Assembly: GCA_052386775.1 (NCBI GenBank) | Contig: JBQTJV010000191.1 | Coordinates: 1-17,997 of the forward strand | Source of the DNA: DSOT01 sp052386775 | GTDB lineage: Bacteria; Pseudomonadota; Gammaproteobacteria; Burkholderiales; SG8-41 | DNA: 17,997 nt | Direction of reading: 5' to 3' | Part shown: one piece after another, positions 7,315 through 15,080 of the stretch | Layout of the letters: every line of letters begins with the position of its first letter | Numbering within the stretch: the first letter of the stretch is position 1 | Position numbers and translations under genes: made by a program | Notes under the pieces: generated by a model | Databases searched by the model: none | What the model was told of the DNA's origin: nothing | The model's input: only the letters and a program-made list of their open reading frames with translations

Positions 7315-8396
7315 CAGGCCGGTCTCGCGATCACGCGAATGTCGGATTCGATCATGCGGATATCGCGTACCTGCAATGCCCGCCGGCCGCTGAGCGATTC
7401 GAGAGCAGGCAGATCGAACATGCCGCGCGCCCGGTCGCCGATGATACTGGGCGCGAGATAAAACAGGAATTCATCCACGAGTCCCTCCCGCAGCAGGGAT
7501 CCGTTCAGCTTGAATCCGGCCTCGACGTGCACCTCGTTCATCTCGCGGCGCCCCAGTTCTTCCATCAACGCTCCGAGTTCGACTTTACCCGACGCATTGG
7601 GCAGCATCACGATCTCCGCCCCTTGCCGCTGCAGCGCCTCGCGCTTCGCAGGGTCATTCACTGCCGCAGCGATCAGCGCTCCCTCCTGCAAAACGCGCGC
7701 GCCCGCCGGGGTCTCCAGACGGCTGTCCACGACGATGCGCACCGGTTGGCGCGTGGTCTGCACTTCACGCACGGTGAGCTGCGGATCGTCGTCGCGAACC
7801 GTTCCGACGCCGGTCAATACCGCGCACGCCCTTGCGCGCCACGCATGACCGTCGCGCCGGGCTGCCGGGCCGGTGATCCATTGACTGCGGCCGTCGTTGA
7901 GGGCGGTCTTGCCATCCAGGCTCGCCGCGATTTTCATTCGTATCCAGGGACGCCGGCGCGTCATGCGCTTGACGAATCCGATATTGAGTTCGCCCGCCTC
8001 GCCTTCCAGCAGCCCTTGCTCCACCGCGATGCCCGCCTGTTCGAGCACAGCGAAACCCTTTCCGGCGACCTCCGGATTCGGATCCCGCATCGCTGCCACG
8101 ACCCGCGCGACGCCTGACGAGACCAGCGCCCGGGCGCAGGGCGGCGTGCGGCCATGATGCGAGCACGGCTCGAGTGAAACATAGGCCGTTGCGCCCCTTG
8201 CCGACGCGCCTGCCGCAGCCAGGGCGTTCACTTCCGCGTGAGGGCCGCCGGCATGCTCGTGCCAGCCTTCGCCGACGATGCTGCCATCGCGGACCATGAC
8301 GCAACCGACCCTCGGGTTGGGCGTGGTCGTATAAAGCCCGCGCTCCGCCAGTTCGAGTGCCCGGGCCATGTAGCGATGATCGTCCGCGGAAAACAT
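7314..8396 (-). CDS. ribD: Bifunctional riboflavin biosynthesis deaminase/reductase
   Basis: Performs two consecutive steps: deamination of the diaminohydroxy-phosphoribosylamino-pyrimidine, then NADPH-dependent reduction of the ribose side chain. The 360 residues carry an N-terminal zinc deaminase domain with TTTPNPRVGCVMV at 23-35, HAEVNAL at 53-59 (zinc His53, proton-shuttling Glu55) and PCSHHGRTPPC at 77-87 (zinc cysteines 78 and 87). A C-terminal reductase domain begins with RPWIRMKIAASLDGKTAL at 149-166 and includes SQWITGPAARRD and VEAGFKLNGSLL. The ATG at 8396 is preferred over upstream starts, because relatives begin just before the YMARALELA block. The gene starts 19 bases after nrdR and overlaps ribE. 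Confidence 0.97.
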   Translation of the reverse strand: MFSADDHRYMARALELAERGLYTTTPNPRVGCVMVRDGSIVGEGWHEHAGGPHAEVNALAAAGASARGATAYVSLEPCSHHGRTPPCARALVSSGVARVVAAMRDPNPEVAGKGFAVLEQAGIAVEQGLLEGEAGELNIGFVKRMTRRRPWIRMKIAASLDGKTALNDGRSQWITGPAARRDGHAWRARACAVLTGVGTVRDDDPQLTVREVQTTRQPVRIVVDSRLETPAGARVLQEGALIAAAVNDPAKREALQRQGAEIVMLPNASGKVELGALMEELGRREMNEVHVEAGFKLNGSLLREGLVDEFLFYLAPSIIGDRARGMFDLPALESLSGRRALQVRDIRMIESDIRVIARPA

Positions 8397-8415
8397 GAGG
8401 CGCCTGCCGGCGTGT

Positions 8416-8883
8416 CTACTTCTTGCCGGATACCGGGTTTTGCACTTCCTTGATTGCGTGCGTAAAGTCGTCCACGCCCTGGAAGCTCTTGTACACGGAA
8501 GCGAAACGGATGTAGGCGACTTCGTCAAGCCGCTGCAACTCGCGCATCACCATCTCGCCGATCTGCCGGGATTCGATCTCGCGCACACCGAGCGCCAGCA
8601 CGTTCTGGGTGATGGTCGCGATCGCCTCGTCCACCGCCGGCGTGGGCACCGGCCGCTTGTGCAGCGCACGCATGAAGCCGGTTCTGAGCTTGTCGAGGTC
8701 GAATTCGGTGCGCGTCCCATCCTGCTTCACCACCTGAGGCATGCGCAATTCGACCGTCTCGTAGGTGGTGAACCGCTTGTTGCAGCTCGCGCAGCGCCGC
8801 CGCCGGCGTATGCTCTCCCCGTCATCGCTCATCCGGGAATCGATGACCTGCGTATCGTCCGACTTGCAGAAAGGACATTTCAT
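8416..8883 (-). CDS. nrdR: Transcriptional repressor NrdR
   Basis: Nucleotide-sensing repressor of ribonucleotide reductase genes. The 155-residue protein starts with the zinc ribbon MKCPFCKSDD plus CASCNKRF (cysteines 3, 6, 31, 34), with a run of arginines (IRRRRR) between that helps contact DNA. Next comes the ATP-cone domain, including VVKQDGTRTEFDLDKLRTGF at 51-70, and ending at YIRFASVYKSFQGVDDF. The start ATG overlaps the glyA stop in an ATGA junction and no Shine-Dalgarno sequence is evident, which points to coupled translation. The glyA-nrdR-ribD order is common in proteobacteria. No NrdR-box pair was noticed in the window, so its targets lie elsewhere. Confidence 0.98.
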   Translation of the reverse strand: MKCPFCKSDDTQVIDSRMSDDGESIRRRRRCASCNKRFTTYETVELRMPQVVKQDGTRTEFDLDKLRTGFMRALHKRPVPTPAVDEAIATITQNVLALGVREIESRQIGEMVMRELQRLDEVAYIRFASVYKSFQGVDDFTHAIKEVQNPVSGKK

Positions 8884-10130
8884 CTGCGGTAGACGGGAAA
8901 TTTATCGCACAGGCGCTTTACCTCGCCCGCGACTTTACGTAGCATCGTGTCGTCCTGCGGTGCGTCCAGCACGTCGGCAATGAAGTTGGCGAGCCGCTCC
9001 GCCTCCGTTTCCTGGAATCCGCGCGTCGTCATGGCCGGCGTGCCGATGCGTATGCCGCTCGTCACCGTCGGCTTCTGCGGATCGTCGGGCACGGCATTCT
9101 TGTTGACGGTGATGCCGACCTGCCCGAGCGCCGTCTCCGCCTCGCGACCAGTGAGCCGCTTGCCGCGCAGATCCACGAGAAACATATGGCACTCGGTGCG
9201 GCCGGACACCACGCGGCAGCCCCGTTCGTGCAGGACCTTCGCCATGACCCGTGCGTTGTCCATCACCTGCTCCTGGTAGGCCTTGAACTCGCGGCTCATG
9301 GCCTCCTTGAACGCCACCGCCTTGGCCGCGATGACGTGCATCAGCGGACCGCCTTGCGTGCCCGGAAAGACCGCGGAATTGAGCACGCGTTCGTGCTCGG
9401 CATTGGCGAGGATCAACCCGCCGCGCGGACCGCGCAGCGTCTTGTGCGTGGTGCTCGTCACAAAATCCGCGATGCCGACCGGGCTCGGATAGAAACCGGC
9501 CGCGATGAGACCGGCATAGTGCGCGATGTCCGCCATCAGCAATGCGCCCACCTTGTCCGCGATCGCGCGGAAACGCTTCCAGTCGATGACGAGAGAATAG
9601 GCGGACGCGCCGGCGATGATGAGCTTAGGCTTCTTGATGTGGGCCATCTCTTCCACTTCGGCGTAATCGATTTCCTCGGTGTCCGCGTTGAGACCGTAGG
9701 TATAGGCATCGTAGTGCCGACCGCTCACGTTGACGCGCGCGCCGTGGGTCAAGTGACCGCCGGCGTCCAGCGCCATGCCCAGCAGCGTGTCGCCGGGATG
9801 CAGTGCCGCGACATACACCGCCTGGTTCGCCTGCGCGCCGGAATGCGGCTGCACGTTGGCATACCCCGCGTGGAACAGTTTTTTTACCCGGTCGATCGCC
9901 AGCTGTTCGGCGACATCGACGTGCTCGCAGCCGCCGTAGTAACGCTTGCCGGGATATCCCTCGGCATACTTGTTGGTCATCACCGAACCCTGCGCCTGCA
10001 GCACGGCGGCGCTGGCGTAATTCTCGGAAGCGATCAGCTCGACATGGTCTTCCTGGCGACGCCGCTCGTTCTCTATGGCAACCCATACGTCGTGATCCAC
10101 GTGCTCGAGCGATTCGGTGATGGTGTACAT
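8880..10130 (-). CDS. glyA: Serine hydroxymethyltransferase
   Basis: Pyridoxal-phosphate enzyme that interconverts serine and glycine and loads one-carbon units onto tetrahydrofolate. The 416 residues match the E. coli length. Motifs include ELIASENYAS at 31-40, NKYAEGYPGKRYYGGCE at 53-69, QPHSGAQANQAVY at 94-106, GGHLTHG at 124-130, and FVTSTTHKTLRGPRGG at 223-238 with the PLP-binding lysine at 230. The usual L-A-H-G-G-H motif reads L-D-A-G-G-H here, so the first histidine is replaced. The start ATG at 10130 has no clear ribosome binding site. It is the first gene of the long minus-strand run, and its promoter must lie in the 68-base gap before it or inside pmbA. Confidence 0.98.
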   Translation of the reverse strand: MYTITESLEHVDHDVWVAIENERRRQEDHVELIASENYASAAVLQAQGSVMTNKYAEGYPGKRYYGGCEHVDVAEQLAIDRVKKLFHAGYANVQPHSGAQANQAVYVAALHPGDTLLGMALDAGGHLTHGARVNVSGRHYDAYTYGLNADTEEIDYAEVEEMAHIKKPKLIIAGASAYSLVIDWKRFRAIADKVGALLMADIAHYAGLIAAGFYPSPVGIADFVTSTTHKTLRGPRGGLILANAEHERVLNSAVFPGTQGGPLMHVIAAKAVAFKEAMSREFKAYQEQVMDNARVMAKVLHERGCRVVSGRTECHMFLVDLRGKRLTGREAETALGQVGITVNKNAVPDDPQKPTVTSGIRIGTPAMTTRGFQETEAERLANFIADVLDAPQDDTMLRKVAGEVKRLCDKFPVYRR

Positions 10131-10198
10131 GGGCGATGGAGATCAATTAAGTGGCTGATTTTAGCACCCGCAATGCATGCAGGGCCGGGGATGCGCCA
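10131..10198 (-). promoter_or_regulatory. Leader and probable promoter region of glyA and downstream genes
   Basis: This 68-base gap separates pmbA from glyA, both on the minus strand. The minus strand contains TAAAAT at about 10157-10162, a fair -10 match, but no recognisable -35 hexamer lies at the right distance. The leader is too short for a glycine or tetrahydrofolate riboswitch, and no terminator hairpin for pmbA was found, so read-through from pmbA is possible. Confidence 0.3.
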
Positions 10199-11539
10199 TT
10201 ACGCGCCCGCGACCGTCATGCGACCGATGAGAATGGAACCGCATTGGCGCGATCCGCGCCGCACCACGTCGTTTCCGACCGCGACGATGCCCCGGTACAT
10301 GTCTTTGAGATTGCCCGCTATCGTGATCTCCTGCACCGGGTAGGCGATGACGCCGCCCTCGACCCAGTAGCCGGCGGCACCGCGCGAGTAATCACCCGTC
10401 ACATTGTTGACGCCCTGCCCCATCAGTTCGGTGACGAGCAGTCCGCGGTCCATCTTCTTGAGCAGCGCGCTGAAGTCCTCGCCCGTGTCCTGCAGTACGA
10501 GGTTATGATTGCCGCCCGCATTTCCGGTGGAGCGCAGGCCCAACTTGCGTGCCGAGTAGCTTCCAAGAAAATAACCCTGCACCACCCCGCCGCTGACGAT
10601 ATCGCGCGGCTGCGTGGCAACGCCTTCATCGTCGAAGGCGCTGCTCGCCAGGCCCTTGGCGATGTGCGGCAGATCGCGCACCCTGACGTTCGCGGCAAAA
10701 ACCTGCTTGCCGACGCTGTCGAGGAGAAACGAGGAACGCCGGTAGAGACTGCCGCCGCTCACCGCGCCCACGAAATGCCCGAGCAGGCTGGCCGCAATCG
10801 GCGCTTCGAACAGCACCGGAACCTGCGTCGTCGCGATCTTCCGCGCCCCGAGCCGCTGGACCGCGCGCTCGCCCGCACGCCGGCCCACCGTCTCCGGCGC
10901 CGCAAGCTCGGCCGGATCGCGCGTGGTTTCGTACCAGTCGTCGCGCTGCATCGCATCGTTCCGGCCCGCGATGAGCGAGCACCAGATGCCATGCCGGGAA
11001 CTCGGATAGCCCGCCAGAAATCCCAGCGTGTTGCCATAGATGAATTGCGACTCCTGCGTCGATACCGTGGCGCCTTCGGAGTTGCTGATGCGGGGGTCGA
11101 CGGCATAGCCCGCGGATTCGCACGCTTTGGCCAGCGTGATCGCCCGCTCGACCGGCAAATCCCACGGGTGCCACAGGTCGAGGTCGGGCGTATCGCGCGC
11201 GAGCAGATCGGCATCGGCAAGACCGGCGCAGTCGTCCGACGCGGTGAAGCCTGCGATCGACAGCGCCGCATCGACGGTATCGCGCATCGCTTTGCTCGAG
11301 AAATCGGAGGTGCTGGCATGACCGCGTTGCTTCCCGATGTAAACGGTGACGCCGATCCCCTTGTCGCGGTTGTATTCGATGGTTTCGACTTCGTCCTGGC
11401 GCACGGTGACGGTCTGGCCAAACCCTTCGCTCACCTCCGCCTCGGCAGCGCTCGCGCCGCGTTCCTGCGCATAGCTCAGTACTGCGCTGGCGAGCTCCTT
11501 CAGCTTGTCGAGAGTATGGGTAAAGCGCGTATCGGGCAT
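10199..11539 (-). CDS. pmbA: TldE/PmbA-type metalloprotease subunit
   Basis: PmbA (TldE) pairs with TldD to form a cytoplasmic zinc protease that, in E. coli, degrades unfolded peptides and trims the microcin B17 leader. The 446 residues match the family. Recognisable segments are VTVRQDEVETIEYNRDKGIGVTVY near residues 44-68, KGLASSAFDDEGVATQPRDIV in the middle, GYFLGSYSARKLGLRSTGNAGG in the second half, and QGVNNVTGDYSRGAAGYWVEGG near the C-terminus. The TldE subunit lacks the HExxxH zinc site, and none is seen here, as expected; the partner tldD is not in the window. Start ATG at 11539. The gene is divergent from darP, the same pairing seen in E. coli. Confidence 0.96.
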   Translation of the reverse strand: MPDTRFTHTLDKLKELASAVLSYAQERGASAAEAEVSEGFGQTVTVRQDEVETIEYNRDKGIGVTVYIGKQRGHASTSDFSSKAMRDTVDAALSIAGFTASDDCAGLADADLLARDTPDLDLWHPWDLPVERAITLAKACESAGYAVDPRISNSEGATVSTQESQFIYGNTLGFLAGYPSSRHGIWCSLIAGRNDAMQRDDWYETTRDPAELAAPETVGRRAGERAVQRLGARKIATTQVPVLFEAPIAASLLGHFVGAVSGGSLYRRSSFLLDSVGKQVFAANVRVRDLPHIAKGLASSAFDDEGVATQPRDIVSGGVVQGYFLGSYSARKLGLRSTGNAGGNHNLVLQDTGEDFSALLKKMDRGLLVTELMGQGVNNVTGDYSRGAAGYWVEGGVIAYPVQEITIAGNLKDMYRGIVAVGNDVVRRGSRQCGSILIGRMTVAGA

Positions 11540-11631
11540 GACTGGGACGTCCAGGACAACGGCCGGCAGCGGCAGCCGTTCGGGGTACGGGAAAGGGCGT
11601 TATCATAGCAGTTCCGCCACCGCCCAGAATC
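11540..11631. promoter_or_regulatory. Divergent promoter region of pmbA and darP
   Basis: The 92-base gap contains TTATCATAG around 11600-11608. It reads as TATCAT (11601-11606) on the plus strand, toward darP. It reads as TATGAT (11602-11607) on the minus strand, toward pmbA, and both are reasonable -10 hexamers. Neither has a convincing -35 element at 16-18 bases. A GC-rich stretch with GGCCGGC and short inverted repeats lies nearer pmbA. Divergent transcription must start in or near this gap. Confidence 0.4.
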
Positions 11632-12153
11632 ATGGTTTCCGACGACACCCGCCCCAGCAAGACGCAGCAAAAGAAACTCATGTTGTCGCTGCAGGAACTC
11701 GGGGCCGAACTGGTGGCCTTGAACGACACCCAGCTCGCGTCGATGGCGCTCCCGGAAGCGCTGCGCGATGCGGTGGTCGCCGCGAAACGCATGAGCAAGT
11801 TCGAGGCTCGCCGCCGCCAGCTTCAGTACATCGGCAGGCTCATGCGCGCAGTCGATCCCGAGCCCATACGGGCGCGGCTCGATGGCTGGAAGGCGAATTC
11901 CCGCGAGCAGACCGCCCGACTCCATCGCATCGAGCGCTGGCGCGAGCGCCTGATCGCCGACGATCAGGCGCTGGGTGAATTCATTGCGGCCTACCCGAAT
12001 GTGGATGCGCAACAGCTCCGTGCGCTGGTGCGCAATACGCAGCGCGACAGGCTGGAGAACCGGCCGCCGAAGCATTATCGCGTCCTGTTCCACCTGATAC
12101 GCGACAGCCTGGCAGTCGATACGGAGGAAACAGGAAAACATGACGAGCAATGA
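11632..12153 (+). CDS. darP: Ribosome-associated protein DarP (DUF615, YjgA)
   Basis: Small, highly charged helical protein; the E. coli homologue YjgA/DarP binds late 50S precursors and helps assemble the large subunit. The 173 residues begin with SDDTRPSKTQQKKLMLSLQELG, followed by LPEALRDAVVAAKRMSKFEARRRQLQYIGRLMR at about 40-72. This is the DUF615 hallmark. The C-terminal part has LVRNTQRDRLENRPPKHYRVLFHLIRD. The start ATG has no clear Shine-Dalgarno sequence. The 3' end overlaps mog by 14 bases, so darP and mog are likely co-translated. The gene diverges from pmbA, a conserved arrangement. Family identification is firm. Confidence 0.96.
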   Translation: MVSDDTRPSKTQQKKLMLSLQELGAELVALNDTQLASMALPEALRDAVVAAKRMSKFEARRRQLQYIGRLMRAVDPEPIRARLDGWKANSREQTARLHRIERWRERLIADDQALGEFIAAYPNVDAQQLRALVRNTQRDRLENRPPKHYRVLFHLIRDSLAVDTEETGKHDEQ

Positions 12154-12727
12154 TGAACTGCTGATCGGGCTGGTCTCGATCAGTGACCGTGCCGCCACCG
12201 GCGTCTACCAAGACCAGGGCATACCGGCCTTGAAGGACTGGTTCACCGCGGCGCTGTCCTCGCGCTGGCGCATGGTCACCCGGCTCATCCCCGACGAACA
12301 GGAACGTATCGCGGCAACGCTGAAAGAGCTGGTGGACGGCGAAGGCTGCCACCTTGTGCTCACCACCGGCGGAACCGGTCCCGCGCCGCGCGACGTGACG
12401 CCGGAAGCGACGCTCAGCGTGGCGGACAAGGTGATGCCCGGGTTCGGGGAACAGATGCGGCAGGTCAGTCTCAAGTTCGTGCCCACTGCGATCCTTTCCC
12501 GCCAGGTCGCCGTCATCCGCAAGGGCTCGCTCATCATCAACCTGCCGGGACAGCCCAAAGCGATCAGGGAGACGCTTGAAGGCCTGAAAGACGATGCCGG
12601 CAAGGTGATCGTGAACGGCATATTCGCCGCGGTGCCCTACTGCATCGATCTCATCGGCGGCCCCTACATCGAAACGAACGAATCCGTAGTGAAGGCGTTT
12701 CGCCCCAAGTCGGCGATACGCAAATAA
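12140..12727 (+). CDS. mog: Molybdopterin adenylyltransferase
   Basis: Activates molybdopterin by adenylylation so that molybdate can be inserted, the next-to-last step of molybdenum cofactor synthesis. The 195 residues show the MoaB/Mog fold: GLVSISDRAATGVYQDQG at 10-27, then LVLTTGGTGPAPRDVTPEAT at 72-91, the nucleotide and pterin-binding loop. LIINLPGQPKAIRETL at 131-146 follows. The length and C-terminal extension (VPYCIDLIGGPYIETN) fit Mog rather than the shorter MoaB. GGAGG and AGGAAA lie just upstream of the ATG, inside the end of darP. The esterase gene follows after 37 bases. No other molybdenum cofactor gene is in the window. Confidence 0.95.
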   Translation: MTSNDELLIGLVSISDRAATGVYQDQGIPALKDWFTAALSSRWRMVTRLIPDEQERIAATLKELVDGEGCHLVLTTGGTGPAPRDVTPEATLSVADKVMPGFGEQMRQVSLKFVPTAILSRQVAVIRKGSLIINLPGQPKAIRETLEGLKDDAGKVIVNGIFAAVPYCIDLIGGPYIETNESVVKAFRPKSAIRK

Positions 12728-12764
12728 CGGCACGCAATCCCCACTCGACACGGCATCAGGGATC

Positions 12765-13442
12765 ATGACTGAACAATTGCTCGAAGCGATCGAGATCGAA
12801 ACCGCCGGAAACCCCAGCGTTTCGATCATCTGGATGCACGGATTGGGCGCAGACGGCAATGATTTCGTGCCCATCGTGCGCGAACTCAGGCTGGACCCGG
12901 CGCCCGCGATCCGGTTCGTATTCCCGCATGCCCCGATGCGGCCGGTTACCATCAACAATGGCTACGTGATGCGCGCGTGGTACGACGTCACCTACGGCGA
13001 TCTGGAGGGGAAATCCAAACGTCCCGACGAGGCCGGCGTGCGCGCCTCGGAGAAAGAGATCGGCAAGCTGATCGCGCGGGAACGGGCGCGCGGGATCGGC
13101 GCAGAAAAAATCGTGCTCGCCGGTTTCTCCCAGGGCGGCGCGCTCGCGCTGCAGGCAGGCCTGCGCTATCCGGAGCGGCTGGCCGGCATCATGGCGTTGT
13201 CGACCTATCTTCCGCTCGCCGAGACGCTCGCGCAGGAAGCGGCCCCAGCCAACAAGGGCACGCCCATATTCATGGCGCACGGCACCCAGGATCCCGTCGT
13301 GAGCTACGCCTGGGGGTCCACCTCACGGCAAGTGCTGGCCGGGTTGGGCTACAACGTCGAATGGCACGAATACCCGATGCCGCATTCGGTATGCCTTGAA
13401 GAAGTGAACGACATCGCGGGCTGGTTGAAAAAGATATTGTGA
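12765..13442 (+). CDS. Carboxylesterase/phospholipase family alpha/beta hydrolase
   Basis: Serine hydrolase related to Pseudomonas carboxylesterase EstB and eukaryotic acyl-protein thioesterases; the natural substrate is unknown. The 225 residues hold the oxyanion-hole motif MHGLGADGNDFV at 24-35. They also hold FVFPHAPMRPVTINNGYVMRAWYD at 51-74, and the nucleophile elbow GFSQGG at 120-125 with Ser122. AHGTQDPVV at 171-179 carries the catalytic Asp176, and YPMPHSV at 203-209 carries the catalytic His207. The triad is intact. There is no signal peptide, so it is cytoplasmic. AGGG lies 4 bases upstream of the ATG. The gene is the third of the darP-mog unit and converges with the PilZ protein gene, with only 12 bases between the stop codons and no terminator visible. 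Confidence 0.94.
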   Translation: MTEQLLEAIEIETAGNPSVSIIWMHGLGADGNDFVPIVRELRLDPAPAIRFVFPHAPMRPVTINNGYVMRAWYDVTYGDLEGKSKRPDEAGVRASEKEIGKLIARERARGIGAEKIVLAGFSQGGALALQAGLRYPERLAGIMALSTYLPLAETLAQEAAPANKGTPIFMAHGTQDPVVSYAWGSTSRQVLAGLGYNVEWHEYPMPHSVCLEEVNDIAGWLKKIL

Positions 13443-13454
13443 GGGCGCCATGCG

Positions 13455-14993
13455 CTAGTGAACGGCCCGCAATATCGCGTAGCGCATGACGTCGTAATGC
13501 GGACCGCGCTCGACCGTTTCCTGCGGCCGCAGCAGATACACCTCCTCGCCCAGCACCATCTCGATGTTTTCGTCGGCATCGAAGAGATCCTTGGCGAGGG
13601 CGATGTCGACGTCTTTCCTGCCTTGCAGCTCCGTCGTCAGCAAGACTGCGGGCCGCAGCCCGGTCGTCTTGGCAGCCGTCGCTGCCGCCGGACGCCGTAA
13701 CCTGACCAGCGCCGAGGCGCGGGCCAGCAGCTGCACGCCAACCCGCTGTTTCTGCTGCTCGCTGCGCGTCACGCGACGGATCACGCCGACCCGCCAGTCG
13801 CGGAAAGTCTCGCCTTCCACGCCGACGAGGCTGCCCACTTCCACCCAGTCGCCCGCCACCGACGGAATGACGGCGCCGTAGCCGCCCTCGCTCATGTCCT
13901 CCACGATCCAGCTCTCGGCCGCCTGCTGGTGAGTGAAGTCGAGCGAGTCGTTGTAGGCAAATTCGAGCGATTCGATGATCTCCTTCAGCCCGGGAACGAC
14001 CGTCACGCGGCCCGCGGCCTTGCGCCGCTCGTAGCGGCGCGATTGCGTCTTTCCCGCCCAGTCCTGCTCCAGGTGTTTGAGCAGCGCCACCACCAGTTCG
14101 TCACCGTAGTTGCCGTTGAGGTCCAGCCCATCGGGAAGACTGCGCGTGTAGGCGATATGCGCCCGCAACTGCTCCAGCTCGTGCAGCGCGCCGCCGGCGC
14201 CGATGTAGCGCACGCTGGGGCTGGGTGGCGGCTCGCGCACCAGCCGCACCGGTGCTTTGGGCGCGGCAAGATCGATCCAGTGCGTGCATCCGTCGGTGGG
14301 CTTCAGCTCGATGACGAAAAAGCCGGCGAAATGCGCCACCAGCCGGGTGGTCAGATCCTGGGAGCCCGGCTGCAGGCTGTCGGTGGAGGACGCAGCGAGC
14401 ATCAGCGCCTTGAGGTATTCCTGCTTCGCCGTTCCGCTGCCGCTCGACCCCGGATACACCGCGATCTGTTCGGTCGAGAAGCCTTTGTCTTCCGCGTACC
14501 GATACAGATTTGCCATGTCGGTCCACACGCGCGGCTCCGCTGACTCGTAGCGCAGAAGCGCCCATCTCAATTGCTGCCGCAATGCTCGCAGCGCCCTGCC
14601 CGCGAAGATCGGCAGCGCGCTCTTCGCCGCAGCGCCGGCTTTTTCCGATTCACGAAAACACCGCTGATAACCCTCGCCCAGCTCGCGCCAGAAGTTGTAG
14701 GTGCTGCTCCAGAGCTTCTGTTCGTGCGATTTCTTGTGGCGCGGAGTGGCGAGATACTCGAGCAGCAGGGCCCGTTCGTGCTCCCGCGAGGCGCCGTCGA
14801 GCAGATCGAGATTGCGAAAATGCTGATCGACCTTGAGATCGGCGACGCGGTGCATCTCCTCCAGTTGCTTGGTGATTTCCTGGAGGGCATCGGCGCTGTC
14901 GGCGGCCGGCAGGTTCGCTACCAAAGCCTGTAACCTGCTGCTGTCCGCCGCAGGCGTTTCAGGCTTGGTGCTCCGTCCGAACCAGCTGATCAA
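13455..14993 (-). CDS. Large PilZ-domain protein, candidate cyclic-di-GMP effector
   Basis: A 512-residue cytoplasmic protein with no signal peptide or membrane helix. Residues about 315-425 look like a PilZ domain. SRRYERRKAAGRV at 318-330 supplies the RxxxR motif (R319/R323 or R320/R324). EDMSEGGYGA at 365-374 supplies DxSxxG (D366, S368, G371). VGVIRRVTR followed by VGVQLL at 402-422 forms the typical late strands. These are the residues that bind cyclic-di-GMP in the family, so binding is a reasonable inference. Residues 1-310 are mostly helical, rich in charged residues and unrecognised. The tail (445-512) is a separate beta-rich piece. The start is TTG at 14993, supported by GGAGG 6 bases upstream (15000-15004); the next in-frame methionine is residue 47. 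It converges with the esterase gene and follows the transporter gene. Confidence 0.88.
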   Translation of the reverse strand: MISWFGRSTKPETPAADSSRLQALVANLPAADSADALQEITKQLEEMHRVADLKVDQHFRNLDLLDGASREHERALLLEYLATPRHKKSHEQKLWSSTYNFWRELGEGYQRCFRESEKAGAAAKSALPIFAGRALRALRQQLRWALLRYESAEPRVWTDMANLYRYAEDKGFSTEQIAVYPGSSGSGTAKQEYLKALMLAASSTDSLQPGSQDLTTRLVAHFAGFFVIELKPTDGCTHWIDLAAPKAPVRLVREPPPSPSVRYIGAGGALHELEQLRAHIAYTRSLPDGLDLNGNYGDELVVALLKHLEQDWAGKTQSRRYERRKAAGRVTVVPGLKEIIESLEFAYNDSLDFTHQQAAESWIVEDMSEGGYGAVIPSVAGDWVEVGSLVGVEGETFRDWRVGVIRRVTRSEQQKQRVGVQLLARASALVRLRRPAAATAAKTTGLRPAVLLTTELQGRKDVDIALAKDLFDADENIEMVLGEEVYLLRPQETVERGPHYDVMRYAILRAVH

Positions 14994-14999
14994 GCGATC

Positions 15000-15004
15000 C
15001 CTCC
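15000..15004 (-). promoter_or_regulatory. Ribosome binding site fixing the TTG start of the PilZ protein
   Basis: The minus strand reads GGAGG here, six bases before the TTG at 14993. This near-perfect Shine-Dalgarno sequence is the main reason for accepting a TTG start codon. Confidence 0.7.
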
Positions 15005-15037
15005 CGCAGGCGGCCGAGTTGGACCGCGTCAGGCGCG

Positions 15038-15043
15038 ATTGTA
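15038..15043 (-). promoter_or_regulatory. Possible -10 element for the PilZ protein gene
   Basis: TACAAT on the minus strand, five of six matches to consensus, 44 bases before the start codon and inside the 87-base gap after the transporter gene. There is no good -35 match. A 4-bp hairpin followed by four T residues (minus strand AGCGCCCCGCTTTT, just after the transporter stop) could be a weak terminator for the upstream gene. Confidence 0.3.
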
Positions 15044-15080
15044 GCCAAAAAAAGCGGCAAGTAGATACAAAAGCGGGGCG

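Noticed and set aside
6704..8415. FMN riboswitch in front of the riboflavin genes
   Set aside because: The gaps before ribD, ribE, ribBA and ribH are at most 28 bases, so there is no room for one.
8397..8528. Longer N-terminus for ribD reaching into nrdR
   Set aside because: The extra 44 residues are a shadow of nrdR and are absent from RibD relatives, which start just before the YMARAL block.
10131..10198. Glycine or tetrahydrofolate riboswitch before glyA
   Set aside because: The gap is too short and shows none of the conserved cores of these elements.
9186..11608. Long plus-strand frames opposite glyA and pmbA
   Set aside because: Antisense shadows of well-conserved genes, with no ribosome binding site and no recognisable domain.
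13443..13454. Bidirectional terminator between the esterase and the PilZ gene
   Set aside because: Only 12 bases separate the stop codons; a short GCGC-type self-complementarity is present but there is no T tract on either side.
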